Shown here in pieces: positions 8,314 to 17,284 of a stretch of 64,000 nucleotides of DNA (positions within the stretch are counted from its first letter, which is position 1; each line of letters starts with the position of its first letter). Source of the DNA: an uncultured Prevotellaceae bacterium. GTDB lineage: Bacteria > Bacteroidota > Bacteroidia > Bacteroidales > Bacteroidaceae. The stretch spans positions 1 to 64,000 of the forward strand of contig CASFNA010000007.1 in assembly GCA_949295905.1 (NCBI GenBank), read 5' to 3'. The translations under genes and the position numbers were made by a program. A model generated the notes under the pieces. It saw only the letters and a program-made list of their open reading frames with translations, did not search any database and had not been told where the DNA came from.

Positions 8314-9039
8314 TCAGACCGACAAACATAAAAACAACGAAGCCACAAATGCGGCCCCTTTGCCAAACGACTTAAAGGCATTACGCGCCTGCGGCACACC
8401 ACCAGACAACGAATCACGACCGGCTGAAGCACCACCGACAGGGCGCGAGACTCCTGCGGCCAAGCCCTGCTGCCGCCAGTCGTCCAGCCTGTCGCGGTAT
8501 TCCTTCATCCACTTAGCGAGCAACGCCTTGGCGCGCGAAAGTTGGGAAGCCGACGAACTTTCGCCTATGCCGAGCATTGCGGCAATCTCTTTATGGCTCT
8601 TACGCTCGAATACGTAAAGGTTGAACACCATGCGGTAACCCGGCGGAAGCGACAGAATCATGTCGTTGAGCACGTCGTCAGGTATGCCTTCAGCTTCCGG
8701 CTCATCAGCCAAGTCGGGCAATGTGTCCTCATATTCAATAAAACCGTAATTGGAACTTTTTTTCAAGAAGCGTAAGGACTCATTTACTACAATCCTTACC
8801 ATCCATGCCTTCAAAGAACCTTCACCGCGGAACTCGAACTTGCCCAACGAAGTGAAAATCCTTATAAAGCATTCCTGCAACACGTCCTTGCGGTCGTTGT
8901 TGTCGGCAACATAACGGGCACATACAGCCGACAGGTATTCAACATACCTGTCATAAAGCGATTTCATGGCTTTGCCATCTCTCCTTGCCACAAGTGATAC
9001 AAGGTCGCTCTCACTGTATACGCCGCCGTCTGCCTTCAT
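8314..9039 (-). CDS. ECF-type RNA polymerase sigma factor with C-terminal extension
   Basis: A 241-residue sigma-70 family factor. Region 2 is at about 12-80 (LYDRYVEYLSAVCARYV, KDVLQECFIRIFTSLGKF, SLKAWMVRIVVNESLRFL) and region 4 at about 120-180 (LPPGYRMVFNLYVFERKSHK EIAAMLGI, split here). About 60 residues extend beyond region 4 and end in a hydrophobic stretch (GAAFVASLFLCLSV), which is longer than usual for this family and could touch the membrane. I use the ATG at 9039; the longer frame begins with TTG. It leads an operon with the barrel protein and lysO halves. Confidence 0.85.
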   Translation of the reverse strand: MKADGGVYSESDLVSLVARRDGKAMKSLYDRYVEYLSAVCARYVADNNDRKDVLQECFIRIFTSLGKFEFRGEGSLKAWMVRIVVNESLRFLKKSSNYGFIEYEDTLPDLADEPEAEGIPDDVLNDMILSLPPGYRMVFNLYVFERKSHKEIAAMLGIGESSSASQLSRAKALLAKWMKEYRDRLDDWRQQGLAAGVSRPVGGASAGRDSLSGGVPQARNAFKSFGKGAAFVASLFLCLSV

Positions 9040-9160
9040 TTCAAACGAGGGATTAAAACCCAAAGATTTACCGTCTGCTCCACGACATGTATAACAACAC
9101 AGCCTGCCGACCGGCGCAGACGCCCGTCCCTTGGGGTTTAATCCCTTACAATATATCCCG

Positions 9161-9904
9161 TTACTTTAATCTGGAAGAGTACGCAGCCCTGTCTATCTGC
9201 CCTTCAACAGTCGTTGACTTGCGGCTGCAATAATCGAACTGCACGGTCTTCTCACCGCTGTACGACTTGTATTTCAGCGTCAGTTTGACGGTTTTCCCCT
9301 CAGTGTCAGGCAGGTCTGCCAATCGGAACGCAACCAACGCATCTCCAGCAACGCCATCGACATCGCCGAAAGCGTTGTGCTTGAACTCGACCTCATACGG
9401 GTCGTCAGGATTCACTCCGGTCAGGAGGTTGACGTAATGCGCCACCCCTGTATTGCCCCAACGCGTACGGAAACGCAACGTAAGATATCCGTCCTCGGCG
9501 ATATTCACCCAATCGCGCACAATCTCAATCGGGTCGTCGCCATATTCTTCAACATTTCCATCGGCAGGATAAGGCACGGCTTTCTTGGTAAGTATGCTGT
9601 CTATCCAGCCTACCTCTACCGACTTGTCATAATACTCGTTGGCACGCTCGACTTCACGGTAGCACACAAGGGCACGCACCTCCTTGTCGCCAAAGGGCGA
9701 AGTAGCCATGTTTACCGGGTAAAGCGTGGTGGTATCGTCAAGCTGCATGTAGAAACCTGCACCATCGATGGGCTTCACCGTAACCAGCGCATTCGGTATG
9801 GGCGGATAATACCAATAGTAAGTGTCATCGTTGTCGCACGAACCGAAAGAGAACACGGCCATGATTGCAACTGCAAGTCCGGCCAGGAATTTCATTGTCT
9901 TCAT
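9161..9904 (-). CDS. NigD-like lipoprotein
   Basis: A 247-residue protein with a lipoprotein signal (MKTMKFLAGLAVAIMAVFSF, then GSC at the lipobox). The sequence after Cys (DNDDTYYWYYPPIPNALVTV ... FYMQLDDTTTLYPVN) matches the two-domain NigD-like family common in Bacteroidales, originally named from a bacteriocin region of Prevotella. Probably outer-membrane anchored. Function unknown. No convincing promoter was seen in the 150 nt upstream. It is followed by the sigma factor gene after 121 nt and may not share its transcript. Confidence 0.75.
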   Translation of the reverse strand: MKTMKFLAGLAVAIMAVFSFGSCDNDDTYYWYYPPIPNALVTVKPIDGAGFYMQLDDTTTLYPVNMATSPFGDKEVRALVCYREVERANEYYDKSVEVGWIDSILTKKAVPYPADGNVEEYGDDPIEIVRDWVNIAEDGYLTLRFRTRWGNTGVAHYVNLLTGVNPDDPYEVEFKHNAFGDVDGVAGDALVAFRLADLPDTEGKTVKLTLKYKSYSGEKTVQFDYCSRKSTTVEGQIDRAAYSSRLK

Positions 9905-10054
9905 AATCTATAGCTCTTATTTTATCATTCAACAATGAAACACACGCAATACGCCCAACCTTGCGTAAGGCATTATAATTTTAATCATTATTTACATAAA
10001 AAAGGATGCTGCGCCATGTCTCGCGGTGCAACACCCTTAAAGTTCATCGGAAAC

Positions 10055-11116
10055 TCATTTCTTTGAAGAGTCTATTTCAATGCTCTCAAGATTGCCTGTC
10101 ACGGGATTAAGGACGACACTTGTAAACAGTTTCTTGCTGAAAAGGTCCTCGTCCAAAGCCGCGACTGTGCCAAACTGGGCGGCATAAAGCTCGTAAGCGG
10201 CCCACTGTTCGTTGCCCCTATACAATGTGACCAGAATCTTCCCAGGCAGGTTGACATAAAGTCCGCCGTTGTCTTTCGCCTTTTTCTGGCTTAGCAATTC
10301 CTCATGGATTGAAGGTGTAACGTGCTTGTCTTCCACACTTATATAATAAGGATTGCCGCCAAGGTCGTCGGCATCTGTCATGCCAGCCCACTTGGAAAAG
10401 CGGAAAAGCAACTGCCTATCGACAGGCTTCATGGGCACAAACCTGACTACAGTCTCCATCGTGTCACGTTCAGTTATTCCGCTGAAAAGCTGCATCAGCG
10501 CATTTTCCTGCGTCTCAAGGTTAGCCAGCATTATACGCAGTTGCTCGCCGTCCTTTGGCATGAAGTCGGCCTGTCCCTTGTTAAGAAGACTCTTGCTGTC
10601 GCGAATGTCATATATCTCAAGGGCGCAAAGCTCGGCCATTTTAGCCGAACTTCCGGCAGAAAGGATGTCCTCGTTCATATAGTCTCGCGGATTAAGACAT
10701 ACAGGCTTCGGCGCAGGCTTGAACGGCGCGGGCTGCTCCACGACTTTCGGGTCGGCGTTGACTGCAAGCAGAACGCTGTTATCATCAATGTCAACAGTCT
10801 GAATGTTGTGTTTCGAGTCTGTTGGCAATACATAAAACTTGGAAGTGTCGCGTTCACCTACGGAATTGACGTCGAGCCCCAATATGCGGTAAGACACCAT
10901 AGGCTTCATACCGACATTATTCATCTTCATGTATTTTTCCGCATAAACGGCGAACTCCCCAGGTGTATATGACGTTTTCTCAATCCTCACCGTAAAACGC
11001 AGTTCTGTACGCGGAAGGTAATAAGCCGTGCCCTCGGCCACATTCTTGCTTCTTTGCGCAAGCACGGTTTGGCTGCATGACACAAGCAATAAAAAAGCGA
11101 TGATAAGGTTCTTCAT
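10055..11116 (-). CDS. DUF4831 family exported protein
   Basis: A 353-residue protein. I use the ATG at 11116, which gives a normal signal peptide (MKNLIIAFLLLVSCSQTVLA); the longer frame to 11152 would overlap the nnr stop. The conserved start (TAYYLPRTELRFTVRIEKTS YTPGEFAVYAEKYM, split here) and length match DUF4831, a Bacteroidales family of unknown function. It lies 32 nt after nnr on the same strand, so co-transcription is likely. Confidence 0.7.
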   Translation of the reverse strand: MKNLIIAFLLLVSCSQTVLAQRSKNVAEGTAYYLPRTELRFTVRIEKTSYTPGEFAVYAEKYMKMNNVGMKPMVSYRILGLDVNSVGERDTSKFYVLPTDSKHNIQTVDIDDNSVLLAVNADPKVVEQPAPFKPAPKPVCLNPRDYMNEDILSAGSSAKMAELCALEIYDIRDSKSLLNKGQADFMPKDGEQLRIMLANLETQENALMQLFSGITERDTMETVVRFVPMKPVDRQLLFRFSKWAGMTDADDLGGNPYYISVEDKHVTPSIHEELLSQKKAKDNGGLYVNLPGKILVTLYRGNEQWAAYELYAAQFGTVAALDEDLFSKKLFTSVVLNPVTGNLESIEIDSSKK

Positions 11117-11148
11117 GTCGTTATGCAAAATAAAAATATTATGTTTTT

Positions 11149-12666
11149 TCAATCGTCAAGATACCTGAAAGCCTCCGGGAGACACTTTATTATGTCGCCG
11201 GCAACAAGGCATTCCACCCCTATTTTCTTGGCGGCAATGTCACCGGCCATACCATGCAGATACATGCCAAGCATACAAGCATCAGCCTGTCTGTAACCAC
11301 GCGCCAACAGACCGGTTATCATCCCGGTGAGCACATCGCCGCTACCTGCGGTGGCCATACCCGGATTGCCCGTGGTGTTGAACACAACCTTACCGTCAGG
11401 CATGCACAAAGCCGTATAGTGTCCTTTCAGTATTATATAGGCTTGCAGACGTTCAGCCATGTCGCGCGCGCTGCTTAGACGCTCGTAGCTGTCAACGAAA
11501 TGACTGCCTGCAAGACGTTCAAATTCCTTAGGATGAGGCGTAAGGATTATGCCTTTAGGCAATTGTTGCAGCCAAGCCTTATGGCTTGCAAGCATATTCA
11601 AGCCATCGGCATCTATCACAACAGGAGCTTGTGTGCGGCGTATCTGCGTTATAAGGGCTATGGCTGTTGCCTCTTGACACCCAAGTCCCGGGCCAATAGC
11701 TACCGCATCAAAGCCTGTAGAATCAACCGCTTCTGAAAAACAAGAATCATCCTTGTCTATACACATCACCGCTTCAGGCACGGAAACCTGCATTATGTCG
11801 TTGTTTCGGCGTGGTGTACACACTGTGACCTTGCCTGCTCCGCTCCTAAGACATGCTTTCGTAGCCAGCACAGCCGCTCCTGCCATGCCATAACTGCCGG
11901 CTATAATCAGAGCATTGCCCATGTCGCCTTTGTGTACAAAGTCGCCACGGCGTAAAAGACGCAGACGGAGTTCGTTCTTTTCCAACATACTATAATGTGA
12001 CTGAATGGCAGACATGCCTTCCTGGCTCAAACGTATGTCGAGTATTTTCAATTTTCCAATAAACTTCTGGTTTTCAGGAAAAAGGAACGAAAGCTTCCTG
12101 TTCTGTAACGTAAGCGTAACATCCGCCCTTATAATATTTGCCCTTACATTATAGGTGTTGTCTTCAGTCATGAGTCCCGAAGGAACATCTATGCTAACAA
12201 CTGTGGCAGCCGACTGGTTGATATATTTCACCAAAGAGGCAAAACCTCCTGCAAGCGGTTTATTCAAGCCGGAACCGAACAAACCGTCAACCACCAACAT
12301 TCCACTATCCAAATACGGCGGGTCAAACTCGTCTGTAACCTCGATGAAAGACTTTATGGCTTTACAGTCTGACACTTTCTGCTTATTGGCCTTGCAGTCT
12401 TCAGACAGATTTCCACTTATGTTGAACAAATAAACACTTACCGAATACCCTTGTCCAGCAAGCATACGTGCCACAGCCAAGGCATCACCGCCATTGTTGC
12501 CCGGCCCTGCAAAAACAACGACAGGCACATCAGTACCCCATGTGTCGGTTATCGCACGCACAATTGCCCTCGCAGCACGCTCCATCAGGTCATACGAACT
12601 TATAGGCTCATGCTCTATTGTATATTTGTCAAGCTCGCGTATTTGAGCACTTGTAAAAATCTTCAT
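11149..12666 (-). CDS. nnr: Bifunctional NAD(P)H-hydrate epimerase / ADP-dependent dehydratase
   Basis: A 505-residue fusion that repairs damaged NAD(P)H hydrates. The N-terminal epimerase (YjeF_N) shows VVFAGPGNNGGDALAVARML at about 48-67. The C-terminal kinase-fold dehydratase has GNALIIAGSYGMAGAAVLAT (about 248-267), LTPHPKEFERLAG, and the signature NTTGNPGMATAGSGDVLTGM near 430-449. The length is usual for the fused form. It is divergent from hpt with a candidate shared operator between them at 12689-12714. Confidence 0.9.
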   Translation of the reverse strand: MKIFTSAQIRELDKYTIEHEPISSYDLMERAARAIVRAITDTWGTDVPVVVFAGPGNNGGDALAVARMLAGQGYSVSVYLFNISGNLSEDCKANKQKVSDCKAIKSFIEVTDEFDPPYLDSGMLVVDGLFGSGLNKPLAGGFASLVKYINQSAATVVSIDVPSGLMTEDNTYNVRANIIRADVTLTLQNRKLSFLFPENQKFIGKLKILDIRLSQEGMSAIQSHYSMLEKNELRLRLLRRGDFVHKGDMGNALIIAGSYGMAGAAVLATKACLRSGAGKVTVCTPRRNNDIMQVSVPEAVMCIDKDDSCFSEAVDSTGFDAVAIGPGLGCQEATAIALITQIRRTQAPVVIDADGLNMLASHKAWLQQLPKGIILTPHPKEFERLAGSHFVDSYERLSSARDMAERLQAYIILKGHYTALCMPDGKVVFNTTGNPGMATAGSGDVLTGMITGLLARGYRQADACMLGMYLHGMAGDIAAKKIGVECLVAGDIIKCLPEAFRYLDD

Positions 12667-12671
12667 CAGTG

Positions 12672-12731
12672 CAAAAATACTAAATTAATGCCGAACGTTT
12701 GGCAACGTTTGGCATATTTTTAGTAATTTTG
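12672..12731. promoter_or_regulatory. Divergent nnr/hpt promoters with candidate operator
   Basis: Minus-strand TATTTTTG (12672-12679) faces nnr and plus-strand TAATTTTG (12724-12731) faces hpt; both have TTG about 22-23 nt upstream, slightly long. Exactly between them is TGCCGAACGTTTGGCA (12689-12704), palindromic except for one base pair, followed directly by a second copy of ACGTTTGGCA (12705-12714). A factor bound here would cover both -33 regions. Confidence 0.5.
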
Positions 12732-12754
12732 TACCAAAATATCAATAAAGCATC

Positions 12755-13294
12755 ATGTCCACTGTAAAAATACACGACAAGACATTCAGGATTTCATACA
12801 CTGAAGAGGAAATATTGAAACATGTAAAGGCCGTAGCCGACCGTATAAACAAAGACATGGAAGGCAAAAATCCTTTATTTCTCGCCGTACTCAACGGCTC
12901 GTTCGTATTTGCGGCTGACCTTATGAGAATGGTCACCGTTCCATGCGAAGTCTCATTCGTCAAACTTGCTTCCTACCAAGGCACAATGTCTACCGGAAAA
13001 ATAAAGGAAGTAATAGGGATTAACGAAGACATTTCCGGACGTGACATCATAATAGTGGAAGACATTGTTGAATCCGGGCTTACAATGAAGCGCATGCTCG
13101 AATCATTAGGCACACGCAACCCTGCTTCAATCCACATATGTACATTGCTGCTGAAACCCGAAAAGTTGAAAGTTGACTTGGACATTGAATACGTGGCAAT
13201 GGAAATCCCCAACGACTTTATCGTAGGCTACGGACTTGACTATAACCAGCAAGGCCGCAACCTGCGAAACATATATACTCTGGTTGAAGGGTAA
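12755..13294 (+). CDS. hpt: Hypoxanthine phosphoribosyltransferase
   Basis: A 179-residue purine salvage enzyme that joins hypoxanthine (and usually guanine) to PRPP. The PRPP-binding loop is IIIVEDIVESGLTMKRML at about 96-113, and the C-terminal DFIVGYGLDYNQQGRNL is typical of bacterial HPRT. Normal length. It is followed by adk after 28 nt, so purine salvage and adenylate kinase appear to share a transcript. Confidence 0.93.
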   Translation: MSTVKIHDKTFRISYTEEEILKHVKAVADRINKDMEGKNPLFLAVLNGSFVFAADLMRMVTVPCEVSFVKLASYQGTMSTGKIKEVIGINEDISGRDIIIVEDIVESGLTMKRMLESLGTRNPASIHICTLLLKPEKLKVDLDIEYVAMEIPNDFIVGYGLDYNQQGRNLRNIYTLVEG

Positions 13295-13322
13295 AAAGAC
13301 AAATAATCATATCAAACCAAAG

Positions 13323-13895
13323 ATGAAGAATATTGTTATTTTCGGCGCACCCGGTTCAGGAAAGGGTACGCAAAGCGACTTGATGATTAAGAAGTACGGA
13401 TTCGGCCATATTTCAACCGGAGACGTACTCCGCAACGAAATCAAGAACGAGACAGAACTCGGCAAGACGGCCAAGCAGTATATAGACAACGGCCAGCTGA
13501 TACCCGACGAACTTATGATAAGCATCCTCGCAAGCGTTTACGACGGTTTCGGCAAGGAGCACGAGGGCGTAATCTTCGACGGTTTTCCCCGTACAATTCC
13601 GCAGGCAGAAGCGTTGAAAAACATGCTTGACGAGCGCGGACACAATGTAGCGGCCATGATAGAGCTTGACGTTCCTGAAAACGAACTGATGACACGCCTC
13701 ATCAAACGCGGACAGGAATGCGGACGTTCGGACGACAACGAGGAGACAATCAAGAAACGTCTTGACGTTTACCACAACCAGACAGCTCCGCTGATTGAAT
13801 GGTACAAGAAAGAGAACCTGCACCACCACATCGACGGATTAGGAGAACTCGACCGCATATTTGCGGACATCTGCAACGTAATCGACAACATTTAA
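13323..13895 (+). CDS. adk: Adenylate kinase
   Basis: A 190-residue enzyme interconverting ATP + AMP and 2 ADP. I use the ATG at 13323; the longer frame overlaps hpt. The P-loop GAPGSGKGTQ is at about 7-16, the AMP-binding FGHISTGDVLRNE at about 29-41, and FDGFPRTIPQAEAL at about 82-95. The length is that of short-type adenylate kinases without a zinc-binding LID insertion. The gap to obg is filled by an inverted word repeat. Confidence 0.95.
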   Translation: MKNIVIFGAPGSGKGTQSDLMIKKYGFGHISTGDVLRNEIKNETELGKTAKQYIDNGQLIPDELMISILASVYDGFGKEHEGVIFDGFPRTIPQAEALKNMLDERGHNVAAMIELDVPENELMTRLIKRGQECGRSDDNEETIKKRLDVYHNQTAPLIEWYKKENLHHHIDGLGELDRIFADICNVIDNI

Positions 13896-13900
13896 TCAAA

Positions 13901-14006
13901 TAATTAAGAATTAGGAGTTAAGAATTAAGAAAATATGTTTTGTTCATTATCAAATTCAAAATCATTTTCTTAACCCTTAACTCTTAATTCTTAACTCTTA
14001 ATTCTT
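13901..14006. repeat. Inverted word-repeat pair A1 (TTAACTCTTAATTC family), adk-obg gap
   Basis: Left arm about 13901-13933 (words such as GAATTAGGAGTTAAGAATTA) and right arm about 13964-14006 (the complement, with TTAACTCTTAATTC repeated) around about 30 nt. The pair starts 5 nt after the adk stop and ends 7 nt before the obg ATG, so it fills the gap. Confidence 0.85.
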
Positions 14007-14013
14007 TATCACC

Positions 14014-15186
14014 ATGCCAGAATCCAATTTTGTAGACTACGTTAAGATTTACTGCCGCTCTGGCAAAGGCGGACGCGGCTCAATGCACCTGCGCCACGCC
14101 AAATACCAGCCTAACGGAGGCCCCGACGGAGGCGACGGAGGCAAAGGCGGCAGCATATACCTGCGCGGCAACCACAACTACTGGACTCTGTTGCACCTCA
14201 GATACCAGCGGCACATCTTCGCCGAGCACGGTGGAAACGGCGGCAGGGACAAATGCCACGGCACCGACGGCAAGGATGTATATATCGACGTACCGTGCGG
14301 AACGGTGGTCTACAACGCCGAAACAGGCAAATACGTATGTGACATAACATATGACGGACAGGAAGTATTGCTGCTGAAAGGAGGCCGCGGCGGACTTGGC
14401 AACTTCCAGTTCCGTACCGCTACCAACCAAGCCCCACGCTTCGCACAGCCGGGAGAGCCGATGGAGGAAATGACAATAATACTCGAACTGAAACTGCTCG
14501 CCGACGTAGGACTTGTAGGTTTCCCCAACGCAGGCAAGAGCACCTTGCTCTCCGCCTTGTCAAGCGCACGTCCAAAAATAGCAAACTATCCGTTCACAAC
14601 GCTTGAACCATCGCTCGGCATCGTAAGCTACCACGACCGCCAGTCGTTCGTTATGGCCGACATTCCCGGGATAATAGAAGGCGCAAGCGAAGGACGCGGG
14701 CTCGGTCTGCGCTTCCTGCGCCACATAGAGCGCAACTCCCTGCTGCTGTTCATGGTGCCGGGCGACACTGACGACATAAAGAAAGAGTACAAAATCCTGC
14801 TTAACGAGCTTAAGAACTTCAACCCGGAAATGCTCGACAAGCACCGCGTACTGGCCGTAACGAAATGCGACTTGCTCGACGACGAGCTTATAGAAATGTT
14901 GAAAGAGACGACGCCAGGCGACATTCCGGTGGTATTCATATCAGCCGTGACGGGCCAAGGGCTTAACGAGCTGAAAGACATTCTGTGGCGCGAGCTTAAC
15001 AGCGAAAGCAACAAACTGAAAGACATCACGGCGGAATACACGCTCGTCCACCGTGACAAAGACCTCGGTACATTGCCTGAAGAGCTGCGAGTTGAGGGCG
15101 AGGACGAGATTGAGTTCATCGACGAAGACGAAATCGAAGACCTTGACGACGTTGAATATATCGACATCGACGAAGACGACAATTAA
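14014..15186 (+). CDS. obg: Ribosome-associated GTPase Obg
   Basis: A 390-residue GTPase needed for late 50S assembly. The glycine-rich Obg fold occupies about 1-158 ([19 protein letters not shown]). G1 [11 protein letters not shown] is at about 169, G3 [16 protein letters not shown] at about 213, G4 TKCDLLDD at about 288. The tail is very acidic ([20 protein letters not shown]). Right length for the family. It follows adk, a common Bacteroidota order. Confidence 0.95.
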   Translation: MPESNFVDYVKIYCRSGKGGRGSMHLRHAKYQPNGGPDGGDGGKGGSIYLRGNHNYWTLLHLRYQRHIFAEHGGNGGRDKCHGTDGKDVYIDVPCGTVVYNAETGKYVCDITYDGQEVLLLKGGRGGLGNFQFRTATNQAPRFAQPGEPMEEMTIILELKLLADVGLVGFPNAGKSTLLSALSSARPKIANYPFTTLEPSLGIVSYHDRQSFVMADIPGIIEGASEGRGLGLRFLRHIERNSLLLFMVPGDTDDIKKEYKILLNELKNFNPEMLDKHRVLAVTKCDLLDDELIEMLKETTPGDIPVVFISAVTGQGLNELKDILWRELNSESNKLKDITAEYTLVHRDKDLGTLPEELRVEGEDEIEFIDEDEIEDLDDVEYIDIDEDDN

Positions 15187-15246
15187 CAAACTTACGGGTT
15201 GGCAAGCCAATGAAGCCTGCCAACCCGTCTTTCAACATTACCGCCA

Positions 15247-16026
15247 ATGCCACAGCCCACACTTACATATTACAACCTTTCGCCGTCTGTCACGGCGTTC
15301 AGCACCACCCGCCACGGAGGCTTCAGCCAAGGCGCATACGGCGAATTCAACATCAACAGGTTCTGTGGCGACAACGAGGAGTGCATCAGCAAAAACCTTG
15401 AAGCATTAAGCCGAACGCTCGGAATAAGCGGAAACACTGTCATCATGCCACACCAGACGCACGGAACAGAGGTCAGACTAATAGCAAAAGACTTCCTCAC
15501 GTTGCCGCAACAAGTAAAAGACATGGTACTTGAAGGCGTTGACGCATTAATAACGGATGTCAAATACATCTGCATAGGCGTATCAACGGCCGACTGCATA
15601 CCTATAATAATCTATGACCCTGCACACCACGCAGCCGCCGCAGTACACGCAGGATGGCGCGGCACAGTACAACGCATCGTGCTAAAAAGCATCGACACCA
15701 TGCGAATAGCCTACGGTTCACGCCCTGAAGAGTTGCAGGCAGTAATAGGTCCGGGCATCTCGCTCGGCGCATTTGAAGTAGGCGACGAGGTGTATAGCGA
15801 GTTTGCCGAAGCCGGTTTCGACATGGCGGCAATCAGCCGCCGCGAAGACAAATGGCACATCGACCTTAAAGAGTGCAACCGCCAACAGCTTTGCGCATCG
15901 GGAATAGCCGACAGCAACATTACCGTTTCGCCCATATGCACATACACCGACTATGCCGACTACTTCTCAGCGCGCCGCCTCGGCACGGCCTCCGGCAGGA
16001 TTTTCACCGGCATAATGCTGAAATAA
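15247..16026 (+). CDS. pgeF: Peptidoglycan editing factor PgeF (YfiH family)
   Basis: A 259-residue protein of the YfiH/laccase-like family. Metal-ligand motifs are present: TADCIPIIIYDP (about 118-129), HAGWRGTVQRIV (about 138-149) and GPGISLGAFEVGDEV (about 166-180). In E. coli PgeF removes wrongly incorporated amino acids from peptidoglycan stems; earlier annotations call it a polyphenol oxidase. It lies 60 nt after obg on the same strand. Confidence 0.88.
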   Translation: MPQPTLTYYNLSPSVTAFSTTRHGGFSQGAYGEFNINRFCGDNEECISKNLEALSRTLGISGNTVIMPHQTHGTEVRLIAKDFLTLPQQVKDMVLEGVDALITDVKYICIGVSTADCIPIIIYDPAHHAAAAVHAGWRGTVQRIVLKSIDTMRIAYGSRPEELQAVIGPGISLGAFEVGDEVYSEFAEAGFDMAAISRREDKWHIDLKECNRQQLCASGIADSNITVSPICTYTDYADYFSARRLGTASGRIFTGIMLK

Positions 16027-16064
16027 ACAATCCACATAAAAAAACAAATCAACCTAAATTTATT

Positions 16065-17180
16065 ATGAAAAAATACCTTATTTTACTGGCCGCACTCGTC
16101 TGCGGCATTAACATCCAGGCGCAAAAACACCTGGGTGGAGACATCTCACTGCTGCCTACTTACCAACAAAACGGCACTAAGTACAAAACCATTGACGAGA
16201 AAACGCTCTGTCCCTACAAACTTTTCGAGCAGGCCGGATGGAACGCCATGCGCGTGCGCCTTTTCGTTGACCCGGCCAACGCGCCACAGGACAACAAGGA
16301 CGAAGGTGTATGCCAAGACCTTACGTATGTTGTCTGCCTGTGCAAGCAAATCAAGAAGCACGGCTTCAAACTGATGCTCGACTTCCATTATTCCGACACA
16401 TGGGCCGACCCGGGCAAGCAGTTCACGCCGCACGCATGGGCAAAAGCCATTGAGGGCAAGAGCCGTGACGAGCAGACAAGAATACTCTCCGACTCAGTTT
16501 ACCAGCATACAAAAACCGCCTTGGAGGCTCTGAACAAGGCCGGAGCAACGCCCGACTTCATCCAAGTGGGCAACGAAATCACCTTCGGAACGCTTTGGCC
16601 TACGGGAAAGGTTGACCCTACAAAAGACGACAACTGGGACACTCTGCTTACCTTCCTACACGCAGGAGTGAAGGCTTGCCGCGAAACCTGCCCCAAGGCT
16701 GAAATCATAATACACACGGAGCACGCCCAAGACTGGCTCGCCACCGAGGGATATTACGATAAACTGAAGAAAGGGAAGCTCGACTACGACGTCATCGGAC
16801 TAAGTTATTACCCGATGTGGCATGGCACAATAAAGCATCTCGACACAGTGCTCGACAGTATCAAGACCGAATTCAACAAGCCTGTAATGATAGTTGAGAC
16901 GGCGTTTTATTATTCTCACAAGAACGACAAGTGGGCGACTGACCCCAACAAAGACGGAGACACCTACCCCATCAGCCCCGAAGGACAGCGCAAATTCACA
17001 GAAGAATTAGTAACTATGCTCAACCGTCACGACAACGTCACCGGCCTGTTCTGGTGGTTCCCGGAAGAAAACGAGTCGGGCAAGCCTGTCATAAAGAGCT
17101 GGATTAACCGCGGACTGTTCGACAACGAGACGGGCAAAGCCATGCCGGCAATGGAGGAGTTGAAGAAATTTTTGTTTTAG
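16065..17180 (+). CDS. Arabinogalactan endo-beta-1,4-galactanase, GH53
   Basis: A 371-residue secreted enzyme; the ATG at 16065 gives a signal peptide (MKKYLILLAALVCGINIQA). GH53 motifs follow: LGGDISLLPTYQQNG at the N-terminus, MRVRLFVDP, PDFIQVGNEITFGTLWP with the acid/base Glu at about 170, IIIHTEHAQDWL, VIGLSYYPMWHG, and the likely nucleophile in MIVETAFYYS at about 275. It would cut the galactan side chains of plant pectin in the periplasm or at the surface. No SusC/D genes are nearby, so it is a lone enzyme here. An inverted repeat follows its stop. Confidence 0.88.
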   Translation: MKKYLILLAALVCGINIQAQKHLGGDISLLPTYQQNGTKYKTIDEKTLCPYKLFEQAGWNAMRVRLFVDPANAPQDNKDEGVCQDLTYVVCLCKQIKKHGFKLMLDFHYSDTWADPGKQFTPHAWAKAIEGKSRDEQTRILSDSVYQHTKTALEALNKAGATPDFIQVGNEITFGTLWPTGKVDPTKDDNWDTLLTFLHAGVKACRETCPKAEIIIHTEHAQDWLATEGYYDKLKKGKLDYDVIGLSYYPMWHGTIKHLDTVLDSIKTEFNKPVMIVETAFYYSHKNDKWATDPNKDGDTYPISPEGQRKFTEELVTMLNRHDNVTGLFWWFPEENESGKPVIKSWINRGLFDNETGKAMPAMEELKKFLF

Positions 17181-17282
17181 CAGACAAGTGACGAGCAGAC
17201 AAGCATACAGGTGATTTGCCTCTACTACAAATAAACAAATCACAGCCCCTTGTTTGCTTGTCACTTGTTTGCTCGTCACTAA
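17181..17282. repeat. Inverted word-repeat pair B1 (GACAAGTGACAAGC family)
   Basis: Left arm about 17181-17206 (CAGACAAGTGACGAGCAGAC) and right arm about 17249-17280 (CTTGTTTGCTTGTCACTTGT). It fills the gap between the convergent GH53 and EamA genes from stop codon to stop codon and may also act as a terminator for both. Confidence 0.85.
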
Positions 17283-17284
17283 AA

